This document shows, piece after piece, positions 1 to 5,094 of a stretch of 8,365 nucleotides of DNA (within the stretch, counting starts at the first letter, position 1; every line of letters begins with the position of its first letter). The notes under the pieces were generated by a model, which worked only from the letters and a program-made list of their open reading frames with translations, was not told the DNA's origin and did no database searches. The stretch is taken from the NCBI GenBank assembly GCA_965651535.1, contig CBFGSX010000063.1:1-8365 (forward strand), given 5' to 3'. The translations under genes were made by a program, and so were the position numbers. The DNA comes from JAQGJA01 sp965651535 (GTDB lineage Bacteria > Pseudomonadota > Alphaproteobacteria > Micavibrionales > SZUA-601).

Positions 1-86
1 TCGCGATGGAAGAAGGCCTGCGCTTTGCGATCCGCGAAGGCGGCCGCACTGTCGGTGCCGGCGTCGTCGCGAAAATTACGAAATAA
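1..86 (+). CDS. tuf: Elongation factor Tu, C-terminal end (partial)
   Basis: Only the last 27 codons plus TAA (84-86) lie in the window, in the frame beginning at base 3. They read AMEEGLRFAIREGGRTVGAG and then VVAKITK, which is the end of EF-Tu domain 3, one of the most conserved bacterial C-termini. EF-Tu is the cytoplasmic GTPase that carries aminoacyl-tRNA to the ribosome. In many alphaproteobacteria a tuf copy lies just upstream of tRNA-Trp, secE and nusG. Here about 2.3 kb of unrelated genes separate it from tRNA-Trp. A strong intrinsic terminator follows 20 bp after the stop. Identification is by recognised sequence; the 5' part is outside the window. Confidence 0.96.
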   Translation, partial: AMEEGLRFAIREGGRTVGAGVVAKITK

Positions 87-100
87 ATTCATAGTGAATT
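86..100. repeat. 15-bp AT-rich palindrome after tuf stop
   Basis: AATTCA (86-91) and TGAATT (95-100) form a perfect 6-bp inverted repeat around TAG. It begins on the last base of the tuf stop codon and precedes the GC-rich terminator by 6 bp. It may form a small hairpin at the 3' end of tuf mRNA, or may be chance in AT-rich spacer. Confidence 0.4.
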
Positions 101-106
101 GTAATA

Positions 107-135
107 AAGCCCCGCCCGAAATGGCGGGGCTTTTT
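107..135 (+). terminator. Intrinsic terminator of tuf
   Basis: AAGCCCCGCC (107-116) pairs perfectly with GGCGGGGCTT (123-132) around the 6-nt loop CGAAAT. It is followed by a T-run through 135. This is a textbook rho-independent terminator 20 bp after the tuf stop. Some read-through into the small ORF at 157 remains possible, because no clear promoter was seen for that ORF. Confidence 0.93.
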
Positions 136-156
136 AATAAAAAACAGGAGGCATAA

Positions 157-333
157 ATGTTGATGCGAGATTTCCGCCGCAGCCGCGATCAGGGTTGCGG
201 TATTTCGGGCGGCGGCAGCGATAACGACTATTACGACGAAGATGTCGCCGCAGCTTTGTCGGGCGGGTTTTCGTCGGTCAAGACGGAAGAATCGCAGGAA
301 AAACCCGCCATTTCCGCGCCCAAGCCGGAATAA
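157..333 (+). CDS. Small glycine-rich acidic protein, 58 aa, unknown
   Basis: The ORF runs from ATG 157 to TAA 331-333 and has a strong Shine-Dalgarno CAGGAGG at 145-151, 5 nt before the start. That is the main reason to call so short a gene. The N-terminus is basic (MLMRDFRRSRD). The middle has a lone Cys14 and a GGGS run at 18-21, then an acidic patch DNDYYDED (22-29). The tail is rich in Glu, Lys and Pro. There is no signal peptide or membrane segment. I do not recognise a family. It lies between the tuf terminator and the oxygenase gene at 402, with no terminator before the latter, so the two could be co-transcribed. Its GGGS...DY pattern recurs in the small ORF at 1592. It could be a regulator, a structural small protein or a peptide substrate; none of these is shown. 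A second in-frame ATG at codon 3 is an alternative start. Confidence 0.6.
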   Translation: MLMRDFRRSRDQGCGISGGGSDNDYYDEDVAAALSGGFSSVKTEESQEKPAISAPKPE

Positions 334-349
334 ATCAGGATTTAGAGAC

Positions 350-377
350 TTGACTCCCGACTCCTTTATTTTACCAT
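350..377 (+). promoter_or_regulatory. Candidate promoter for the oxygenase gene
   Basis: TTGACT (350-355, 5 of 6 to the sigma70 -35) and TACCAT (372-377, 4 of 6 to the -10) are separated by 16 bp. The expected start is near 383-385, giving a leader of under 20 nt that still contains the AAAGGAG ribosome-binding site. The -10 is weak, so the call is tentative. The left arm of the 361-394 inverted repeat lies in the promoter spacer. Confidence 0.45.
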
Positions 378-394
378 AAGGCGAAATAAAGGAG
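361..394 (+). promoter_or_regulatory. Perfect inverted repeat covering the oxygenase RBS
   Basis: CTCCTTTATTT (361-371) and AAATAAAGGAG (384-394) are perfect 11-bp reverse complements around a 12-nt centre. One extra T-G wobble (372/383) would shrink the RNA loop to 10 nt. The right arm contains the Shine-Dalgarno AAAGGAG (388-394) of the gene starting at 402. In an mRNA starting upstream, the ribosome-binding site would be paired. As DNA, the repeat overlaps the candidate promoter and could be an operator. There is no T-run after either arm, so it is not a typical terminator. Confidence 0.6.
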
Positions 395-401
395 AGTATT
401 T

Positions 402-1520
402 ATGGTGCCACCGAATCCGGTTCAACATATCGGGATCATCGATTTCAGCGTGTATCAGGAGTATCGGCAAAGCGGCTTCCGCGACGGGCGGCTGTTCAGG
501 CAATTCGCCGAGAACGCGATGGATGCCATGATCAAATCCGGCACGGCGTTGATTACCCATGCGCCGATTCTGGTGGCGCGCGATCGTCTTTTGGATATTG
601 CCAAGACGTTCTTCCATCTGGACGATGCCACGAAAGAGCGTTTTGAAGTTCCCGGAAACGATAATCAGGGTTATGTCCGAATGGGCCGCAAAAAGCCCGA
701 AGACCGGAAAGCCTATTACCATGTCGACACGAATGTCGCGCAGATCCTGTCAGGCAAGGGGATGATCCATGCACCTGGCGATGCGGTCGATCTTGTCGCG
801 CTGCAGGGGCAGGTTCTAATCGAAAATTATGTGCCGGGTTTTACCGGAGCCGTTCTGGATTTCACCGAGAAATCGAAAATGATGGGGGAGGCCCTGACCG
901 AAGTTTTAGCCTATCATTTCGATCTGGATGTCTCTCATGCCTATGATATGAAGAACGGCAACAGTGTGTTGCGTTTGTTGCATTATCCGCCTTTCGACGC
1001 CAAGGGAATCGAGGGCGCGACATGGGCGCAGGCCCACGCCGATATTTCCGCTTTTACGTTTTTACCCCCGCCCGATCAGCCGGGATTACAGATCGTGCCG
1101 AAAGACGCCGTGTTCGATACTTTTGGCACCACTTTCGTGCCGAAGAAATCGCTGGAGGAAAGCCTTGCCGGGCACTTTCTGGATGTGCCGCTCGAGATCG
1201 GTGCCTGCGTTGTGAATATCGGCCGCACGGCCGAGATTTTATCCAACGGCGTTTTGCCTGCGACAATTCACCGCGTGATCCCGTCGCCGGAACAGCAGGG
1301 TATCGAGCGGTTTTCGATGCCGTTCTTTTACCATTTTGCCTGGGACAAGCCGATGAAAGTTTGGAGCAAAGCGGTTGAAATGCGCCATAACGTCAATTAT
1401 TTCAATCGTCCGGGTGCGGATATCCCCACCATCGCGCAATATGTTATGGACAAGGAAAATGGTTCTTACCGCAGGGCGATCGAGCCTGTGGTTCCGGTAC
1501 CCGTCTATCGCCCGCAATAA
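402..1520 (+). CDS. Isopenicillin-N-synthase-like 2OG-Fe(II) oxygenase
   Basis: A 372-aa protein with the layout of the plant-DIOX/IPNS-like 2-oxoglutarate- and Fe(II)-dependent oxygenases. Residues about 11-120 resemble the N-terminal DIOX_N region (IDF near 13; SGTALITHAPI near 46-56). The C-terminal jelly-roll has LRLLHYPP (190-197), the iron ligands H212 and D214 in AHADISAFTFL, the distal ligand H290 in ATIHRVIP, and the RxS motif R303-F-S305 that binds the 2OG carboxylate. All core residues are present, so an active enzyme is expected. Such enzymes hydroxylate, desaturate or cyclise small molecules or peptides; the substrate here cannot be told from sequence. ATG 402 is supported by AAAGGAG at 388-394. 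It sits between two small glycine-rich ORFs, not in a recognisable biosynthetic cluster. Family confidence is high, function low. Length is near or slightly above that usual for the family. Confidence 0.92.
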   Translation: MVPPNPVQHIGIIDFSVYQEYRQSGFRDGRLFRQFAENAMDAMIKSGTALITHAPILVARDRLLDIAKTFFHLDDATKERFEVPGNDNQGYVRMGRKKPEDRKAYYHVDTNVAQILSGKGMIHAPGDAVDLVALQGQVLIENYVPGFTGAVLDFTEKSKMMGEALTEVLAYHFDLDVSHAYDMKNGNSVLRLLHYPPFDAKGIEGATWAQAHADISAFTFLPPPDQPGLQIVPKDAVFDTFGTTFVPKKSLEESLAGHFLDVPLEIGACVVNIGRTAEILSNGVLPATIHRVIPSPEQQGIERFSMPFFYHFAWDKPMKVWSKAVEMRHNVNYFNRPGADIPTIAQYVMDKENGSYRRAIEPVVPVPVYRPQ

Positions 1521-1528
1521 AAGTTCGG

Positions 1529-1558
1529 TTGACTTCTTTTGGGGGCGGCGGCTAGGAT
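1529..1558 (+). promoter_or_regulatory. Promoter of the second small ORF
   Basis: TTGACT (1529-1534) and TAGGAT (1553-1558) are spaced 18 bp apart and match sigma70 at 5 of 6 and 4 of 6 positions. It begins 8 bp after the oxygenase stop. The predicted start near 1565 would give a short leader ending in the GGGAG ribosome-binding site at 1580-1584. With the terminator at 1775 it makes the small ORF a self-contained transcription unit. Confidence 0.6.
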
Positions 1559-1591
1559 CGGGGCAGGACAACAATGTGTGGGAGTTTTGCT

Positions 1592-1753
1592 ATGAAGCCA
1601 TTATTTTCGGAAAACGCCGATATTATCATTAACCGCACCCCCGGAGGCGGCGGTGGATCTCCTGAAATGGATCATGATTACGGGCGTTATGAAGCGCAAG
1701 GCGGTGGAACGCGAAATGCGCCTCGCCTGACTCTTGGTGGCGGTCGCCGCTAA
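1592..1753 (+). CDS. Small glycine-rich protein, 53 aa, unknown
   Basis: ATG 1592 to TAA 1751-1753, with GGGAG at 1580-1584 placed 7 nt before the start. An in-frame ATG at 1574, preceded by AGGA at 1565-1568, would add six residues (MCGSFA) and is the main alternative. The protein has a short hydrophobic stretch (ADIIIN, 9-14), GGGGGS at 18-23, an MDHDYGRYE segment (26-34), GGG at 37-39 and a basic GGGRR end. It has no signal peptide or membrane helix and I know no family for it. It has its own promoter (1529-1558) and terminator (1775-1805), which strongly supports a real gene or at least a discrete transcript. Its GGGS...DY pattern is shared with the 58-aa ORF at 157, on the other side of the oxygenase. 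Role unknown; peptide substrate, small regulator or an sRNA with incidental coding are all possible. Confidence 0.6.
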   Translation: MKPLFSENADIIINRTPGGGGGSPEMDHDYGRYEAQGGGTRNAPRLTLGGGRR

Positions 1754-1774
1754 AGACTTTTGACAGAATTCTCA

Positions 1775-1805
1775 AAAACCCCGCTGAAAAGGCGGGGTTT
1801 TCTTT
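1775..1805 (+). terminator. Intrinsic terminator after the small ORF
   Basis: AAAACCCCGC (1775-1784) pairs with GCGGGGTTTT (1792-1801) around the 7-nt loop TGAAAAG, followed by TTTTCTTT. It lies 21 bp after the 53-aa ORF. The A-rich left arm means it could also work in the minus direction, but no minus-strand gene ends here. Confidence 0.92.
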
Positions 1806-1854
1806 ATCCCTATCCCCCGGTTTTGGGCAAGGGGGCGGGTTAACCTTAATTTTC

Positions 1855-1883
1855 TTGACATTTATGCCATATTGCACTAATAT
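1855..1883 (+). promoter_or_regulatory. Near-consensus sigma70 promoter
   Basis: TTGACA (1855-1860, perfect -35) and TAATAT (1878-1883, 4 of 6) are spaced by the optimal 17 bp. This is among the best promoters in the window. Transcription should begin near 1889-1891 and serve the 136-aa gene. A weak C-run/G-run hairpin (1814-1818 with 1831-1835) lies just upstream, with no evident role. Confidence 0.75.
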
Positions 1884-1939
1884 CATTTCTTAATGAGACT
1901 TTGAAAAGCAAGATCATTTCTTTCATAATAGGGTGTGTG

Positions 1940-2350
1940 ATGGGAAAATCAGCCGAAGCGTGTTTCAAAAAGGGCCTGGACGCCTATACCGTTGCCGTAA
2001 CGGATGAGGAGATCGCGCAGTCCGAAGCCATGATGGTGGAGTCCCTTGCATGGTTGAAAACGCCTCAAATGCTGTCGGCTGCGGTTGTTCTCATCAGCCA
2101 GATTTCCCCCGGGGAAAATCCCGATCTGTCCCAAAAAATCGTTGAAAGCATCAAGGAAAACAAGACATTGTCGCAACAAATCACCAGATTTGTCGATAAA
2201 TGGGAGGCCCGCGCCGAAAAGCATTCTCATAACGATCTGTGGCGAGGGAACAAGGACAATCTTTGCCAGCCCGAACGACGCCAAAATTTGGAGGCCTATC
2301 TGCAACAGGCGGGGCGCAAGAACAATGTGCCTCACGCTTTCGTGGCCTAG
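1940..2350 (+). CDS. Conserved-looking hypothetical protein, 136 aa
   Basis: The frame is open from a TTG at 1901 to TAG at 2350. I chose ATG 1940 (136 aa, MGKSAEACFKKGLDAY...), with AGGG at 1930-1933 6 nt before it. GTG 1937 and TTG 1901 (149 aa) are alternatives with no better ribosome-binding site. The protein is soluble, probably all-alpha and amphipathic: an N-terminal helix around the single Cys8, an acidic TDEEIAQSEAMM stretch (21-32), a hydrophobic segment QMLSAAVVLISQI (43-55) and a charged C-terminal half with WEARAEKH (88-95) and EAYLQQAGRK (118-127). The AVVLI segment is too short for a confident membrane helix. I do not recognise the family and no catalytic motif is evident. It has its own strong promoter and is followed by the tRNA-Trp leader. 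Codon use resembles its neighbours. Confidence 0.7.
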   Translation: MGKSAEACFKKGLDAYTVAVTDEEIAQSEAMMVESLAWLKTPQMLSAAVVLISQISPGENPDLSQKIVESIKENKTLSQQITRFVDKWEARAEKHSHNDLWRGNKDNLCQPERRQNLEAYLQQAGRKNNVPHAFVA

Positions 2351-2374
2351 CCGGGCAATTTCCCTAAATTATCC

Positions 2375-2404
2375 TTGATTCCATGCTTCCCTTTGGGCTA
2401 AATC
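2375..2404 (+). promoter_or_regulatory. Weak candidate promoter for tRNA-Trp/secE/nusG
   Basis: TTGATT (2375-2380) and TAAATC (2399-2404) with an 18-bp spacer lie about 40 bp before the tRNA. The -10 matches only 3 of 6. A promoter is expected between the 2350 stop and the tRNA, because the upstream genes are unrelated, but the alternative is read-through from the 1855 promoter. No terminator was seen at 2351-2440. Confidence 0.35.
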
Positions 2405-2442
2405 ATGGCTCTTGCCGCGAGGGGCCGGATTCCCTGACCTCT

Positions 2443-2518
2443 AGGAGTGTAGCTCAATTGGTAGAGCATCGGTCTCCAAAACCGAGGGTTGCAGGTTCAA
2501 GTCCTGTCGCTCCTGCCA
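2443..2518 (+). tRNA. tRNA-Trp (anticodon CCA)
   Basis: A complete 76-nt cloverleaf. The acceptor stem AGGAGTG (2443-2449) pairs with CGCTCCT (2508-2514), with one T-G pair. The D arm is GCTC-AATTGGTA-GAGC. The anticodon stem TCGGT/ACCGA encloses loop CTCCAAA with anticodon CCA at 2476-2478. The T loop is GTTCAAG. Discriminator G2515 is followed by an encoded CCA (2516-2518). It reads UGG codons. The position just before secE-nusG is the usual one in many alphaproteobacteria, and it is probably co-transcribed with secE 46 nt downstream. Confidence 0.98.
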
Positions 2519-2564
2519 GTCGGGACTGGTCTGAATGCGTGGCTTAACGTAAGACGGGATAATC

Positions 2565-2762
2565 ATGGCAAAATGGAAACCACTGCAATTCATCGACGAG
2601 GTCAAGCGCGAAACCAAGCGCGTGACGTGGCCGACCATGACCGAAACCCGGCTGTCCACCATCATGGTGTTCATCATGGTGGCGCTGTCGGCGGTGTTTC
2701 TGTTCTCGGTGGATCAGATCATCAACGCCGTGATCAAATTGATTTTGGGGATACAAGAATGA
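2565..2762 (+). CDS. secE: Protein translocase subunit SecE
   Basis: A 65-aa single-span SecE, the short form usual outside enterobacteria. SecE clamps SecY in the SecYEG channel of the inner membrane. The cytoplasmic amphipathic helix carries the family signature EVKRETKRVTWPTMTET (12-28), followed by one transmembrane helix at about 30-62 (STIMVFIMVALSAVFLFSV...). The start at 2565 gives the typical MAKWKP N-terminus. The ribosome-binding site is poor (GACGGGA at 2553-2559, 5 nt away). The stop TGA overlaps the nusG start (ATGA at 2759-2762), so the two are translationally coupled. It follows tRNA-Trp in the conserved order. Complete and unremarkable. Confidence 0.97.
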   Translation: MAKWKPLQFIDEVKRETKRVTWPTMTETRLSTIMVFIMVALSAVFLFSVDQIINAVIKLILGIQE

Positions 2763-3298
2763 CGCATCGCTGGTATGTCGTGCACGCCTATTCCGGTTCG
2801 GAGAAGTCGGTTGCCGAAGAAATCCGCAACAAGGCTTTGAAGCAGAACCTCGAGGATAAGTTCGAGGACATCCTCGTGCCGACCGAAGAGGTGATCGAGC
2901 TCAAGCGCGGCCAGAAAACGCAGGTCGAGCGCAAAGTGTTCCCGGGTTATATTCTGGTGCGCATGGAGATGAACGACACGACGTGGCATTTGGTCAAGGA
3001 TATCCCAAAAGTGACGGGTTTTCTGGGTGCCAAGGGCAAGCCCGCGCCGATCAGCAATACCGAGGCCGAACGCCTGATCAAACAAATTCAAGAAGGCATC
3101 GAGAATCCGCGCACGTCGGTCACCTATGAGATCGGCGAAGTGGTCAAGGTCATCGACGGCCCGTTCAACTCGTTCACTGGAACAGTCGAGAATGTGGACG
3201 CCGACAAGACGCGCCTGACGGTGTCGGTGTCGATCTTTGGTCGCGCCACCCCGGTCGAGCTGGACTTTACCCAGGTCGAGAAGCACAAGGGCGACTAG
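2759..3298 (+). CDS. nusG: Transcription termination/antitermination protein NusG
   Basis: A 179-aa NusG. The frame is open upstream to about 2489, but ATG 2759 is chosen because it gives the standard start MTHRWYVVHAYSGSEKSVAEE, has GGGGA at 2747-2751 7 nt upstream and overlaps the secE stop. The NGN domain (about 4-115) includes KVFPGYILVRMEM (59-71) and VTGFLGAKGKPAPIS (85-99). It binds RNA polymerase beta-prime and raises processivity. The KOW domain (about 122-179) has YEIGEVVKVIDGPFNSFTGTVENVD (123-147) and contacts Rho or ribosomal S10. Length is normal. The TAG stop (3296-3298) shares CTAG with the stop of the convergent gene, so no terminator separates them. In the usual order rplK follows directly; here a minus-strand gene intervenes. 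Confidence 0.98.
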   Translation: MTHRWYVVHAYSGSEKSVAEEIRNKALKQNLEDKFEDILVPTEEVIELKRGQKTQVERKVFPGYILVRMEMNDTTWHLVKDIPKVTGFLGAKGKPAPISNTEAERLIKQIQEGIENPRTSVTYEIGEVVKVIDGPFNSFTGTVENVDADKTRLTVSVSIFGRATPVELDFTQVEKHKGD

Positions 3299-3750
3299 AA
3301 TTTTAGCCGCGTAAATTCCGTCGAGAGGGTGTAATCCTTGCGCGGGCCGCGCACGGTCGTTTCCAGCGTGAAACGATCGTCGTCTGAAAACGCATACAGG
3401 CTGCTGTAACAATCCGCGCCGCAGAGATGTTCTTCTTTTGAAATAAGTTGGTTTTTTGCGGCATCAAAAGTCAGACGCTGGTAAAGCTGTCCCGCCTGCG
3501 GGCCGTCGCCGTAGAGCACATGGATTTCCTCGCCGACCAGCGCATAGGTGTAATGGCGAAAGAAGTCGAGGCCGAGAGCGTTATGCTGTCCTTCCTCACG
3601 ATAGGCGAGAAGAAGAGGGCCTTTAGAAACAAAAACAGCCTGGCCTTGAGCTTTGCCCAAGTTGCCCAAGGGGCGGCCTGCAAAAGAGGCAACCCGGCGA
3701 TCGAAGCGCCAAAATCCCTTGAAAAGCGTGTAGGAGACGGATAAGTCCAT
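3295..3750 (-). CDS. DUF6314-like protein, 151 aa
   Basis: The protein starts at 3750 (MDLSVSYTLFKGFWRFDRRV) and ends at TAG 3297-3295. From memory it resembles the DUF6314 family: an N-terminal FWRFDRR (13-19), YREEGQ (50-55), FFRHYTY (63-69), HLCGADCY (108-115) and the late GPRKDY (135-140). The family is likely a small beta-barrel, perhaps lipocalin-like; its function is not known to me, and the barrel idea is inference. There is no signal peptide. A weak AGG lies about 10 nt before the start, so the start is less certain than the frame. It is antisense within what is normally a nusG-rplK junction, convergent with nusG (4-bp overlap) and divergent from rplK. An inverted repeat at 3755-3775 lies just upstream of its start. 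Confidence 0.8.
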   Translation of the reverse strand: MDLSVSYTLFKGFWRFDRRVASFAGRPLGNLGKAQGQAVFVSKGPLLLAYREEGQHNALGLDFFRHYTYALVGEEIHVLYGDGPQAGQLYQRLTFDAAKNQLISKEEHLCGADCYSSLYAFSDDDRFTLETTVRGPRKDYTLSTEFTRLKF

Positions 3751-3754
3751 AAAA

Positions 3755-3775
3755 TTAACCTATGAGCCGGGTTAA
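3755..3775. repeat. Inverted repeat TTAACC-9-GGTTAA
   Basis: TTAACC (3755-3760) and GGTTAA (3770-3775) are perfect 6-bp arms with a 9-bp spacer, 5 bp upstream of the minus-strand start codon at 3750. The position would suit an operator or 5'-UTR hairpin for that gene. It is short enough to be chance. Confidence 0.35.
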
Positions 3776-3799
3776 ACCGCGTCCAGAGCCTTATTTTCC

Positions 3800-3828
3800 T
3801 TGCATTTTCCGGCCCCAGACCCTATAAA
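3800..3828 (+). promoter_or_regulatory. Promoter of rplK-rplA
   Basis: TTGCAT (3800-3805, 4 of 6) and TATAAA (3823-3828, 5 of 6) are separated by an optimal 17 bp, giving a predicted start near 3834-3836. This is needed because the DUF6314-like gene breaks continuity from nusG. The leader to the rplK ATG would be about 95 nt and structured. Confidence 0.7.
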
Positions 3829-3840
3829 ACCCGCCTAACC

Positions 3841-3898
3841 CGTAGGAGCAGCGGGGCAAAAAGGCGATTCTCGCCGGGCAGCCCTCAAGCGGACTACG
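3841..3898 (+). promoter_or_regulatory. Structured rplK leader, candidate L1 autoregulatory site
   Basis: Three nested helices can be drawn in the leader. CGTAG (3841-3845) pairs with CTACG (3894-3898); GGGGC (3853-3857) pairs with GCCCT (3881-3885, one G-T); GGCGA (3863-3867) pairs with TCGCC (3871-3875) around loop TTC. The inner two are divided by an AAAAA/GGGCA internal loop. In bacteria where it is known, L1 represses the rplK-rplA operon by binding an mRNA copy of its 23S site, which is two helices around an asymmetric loop. The layout is compatible, but a match to the L1 consensus is not established here. Confidence 0.45.
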
Positions 3899-3929
3899 AC
3901 CCTCAAACACCAACCAACTGAGGTTTGCA

Positions 3930-4364
3930 ATGCCTAAAGGTAAACTCGAAGGGTATATCAAGCTGCAAGTGCCTGCGGGCGCTGCGAACCCTTCCCCCCC
4001 GATCGGCCCGGCTCTGGGTCAACGGGGTCTGAACATCATGGAATTCTGCAAAGCGTTCAACGCGCAGACCCAAGCCATGGAAAAGGGTATGCCCTGCCCC
4101 GTCGTCATCAGCTATTTCTCGGACCGCTCGTTCACGTTCATCGTGAAAAAGCCGCCTGTGAGCTTCTATCTGATGAAGGCCGCCAACATTCAAAAAGGGG
4201 CGTCGAAAGTCGGCACCGAGAAGGTCGGCAAAATCAAACGCAGTCAGGTCAAGAAGATCGCCGAAGATAAAATGGTCGACCTGAACGCCAAGGATATCGA
4301 CGGCGCGATGCGCATGATCGAAGGTTCCGCGCGCGCCATGGGCGTCGACGTGGTGGAGGGTTAA
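3930..4364 (+). CDS. rplK: 50S ribosomal protein L11
   Basis: A 144-aa L11, full length. The N-terminal domain shows GYIKLQVPAGAANPSPPIGPALGQRGLNIMEFCKAFNAQT (8-47), the Pro-rich linker region and factor-contact face. The C-terminal domain (about 75-144) carries the L11 signature KIAEDKMVDLNAKDIDGAM (109-127) and binds the 23S GTPase-associated centre. L11 supports factor-dependent GTP hydrolysis and the stringent response. ATG 3930 has TGAGG at 3919-3923, 6 nt upstream. The gene has its own promoter and structured leader, and rplA starts 1 nt after its TAA, so the two are translationally coupled. No defects seen. Confidence 0.98.
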   Translation: MPKGKLEGYIKLQVPAGAANPSPPIGPALGQRGLNIMEFCKAFNAQTQAMEKGMPCPVVISYFSDRSFTFIVKKPPVSFYLMKAANIQKGASKVGTEKVGKIKRSQVKKIAEDKMVDLNAKDIDGAMRMIEGSARAMGVDVVEG

Positions 4365-4365
4365 G

Positions 4366-5082
4366 ATGGCCAAAATCGGAAAACGCCAACAGGCGATCAA
4401 CAAGGCCGTCGACCGCGAGAAGCTCTATAGCCTCGCCGAAGCCGTCAAACTCGTCAAAGCCAACGCCAAAGCCAAATTCGATGAAACCATCGACGTGGCC
4501 GTCAATCTGGGCGTGGACACAACGCAAGCCGACCAAAACATTCGCGGGATGCTGGCCCTGCCGCACGGCACGGGCAAGTCTCTGCGTGTCGCGGTCATGG
4601 CCAAGGGCGCCAAAGCCGAAGAAGCGAAAAAAGCCGGGGCCGATATCGTCGGCGAAAACGATCTTGCCGATGCGATCCTCGCGGGCAATATCAATTTCGA
4701 CCGCCTGATCGCGACGCCGGACCTGATGCCGCTCGTCGGGAAACTGGGTAAAGTCCTCGGCCCCAAAGGTCTGATGCCGAACCCGAAACTGGGCACGGTC
4801 ACGATGGATGTCACCAAAGCCGTTTCCGAGGCCAAAGCCGGTGCGATTGAATACCGCGCCGAGAAAAAAGGCATCGTCCATAACGGTGTGGCCAAGGCCA
4901 GCATGACCGAAGCGCAGATCACGGAAAACGTGAAGGCACTGGTCGAAACGCTGCTGCGCATCAAGCCGGCGACCGTCAAGGGCGTCTATATGAAGCGTGT
5001 CACCCTGAGCTCGACCATGGGCCCGGGCGTGAAAGTGGATCTGGCCGAATTCGCCGGAGCCGCTGCGAACAAAGCCGCCTAA
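4366..5082 (+). CDS. rplA: 50S ribosomal protein L1
   Basis: A 238-aa L1 of normal length. It binds 23S helices 76-78, forms the mobile L1 stalk near the E site, and is a translational repressor of its own operon in well-studied bacteria. Seen are the FDETIDVAVNLGVD region (38-51), the domain II stretch beginning near 65 (LPHGTGKSLRVAVMAKG) and the L1 signature LGPKGLMPNPKLGTVT (131-146). The C-terminal IKPATVKGVYMKRVTLSSTMGPGV (199-222) completes domain I. ATG 4366 is preceded by GGAGGG at 4354-4359 inside the rplK end. A GNRA hairpin and intrinsic terminator follow. rplJ, which usually comes next, is absent from the window. The long antisense frame across this gene is a composition artefact. 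Confidence 0.98.
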   Translation: MAKIGKRQQAINKAVDREKLYSLAEAVKLVKANAKAKFDETIDVAVNLGVDTTQADQNIRGMLALPHGTGKSLRVAVMAKGAKAEEAKKAGADIVGENDLADAILAGNINFDRLIATPDLMPLVGKLGKVLGPKGLMPNPKLGTVTMDVTKAVSEAKAGAIEYRAEKKGIVHNGVAKASMTEAQITENVKALVETLLRIKPATVKGVYMKRVTLSSTMGPGVKVDLAEFAGAAANKAA

Positions 5083-5094
5083 AATAAATTCGCA

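Noticed and set aside
1808..1839. C-run/G-run hairpin upstream of the 1855 promoter
   Set aside because: The stem has an internal loop, a 12-nt terminal loop and no T-run; a good terminator already lies at 1775-1805.
2489..2758. Upstream in-frame extension of nusG through the tRNA end and secE
   Set aside because: It would run through tRNA-Trp and secE; the NusG family start and ribosome-binding site fit 2759.
2714..3412. 232-aa minus-strand frame across nusG
   Set aside because: Shadow of nusG. The real minus-strand gene here is the DUF6314-like one in another frame.
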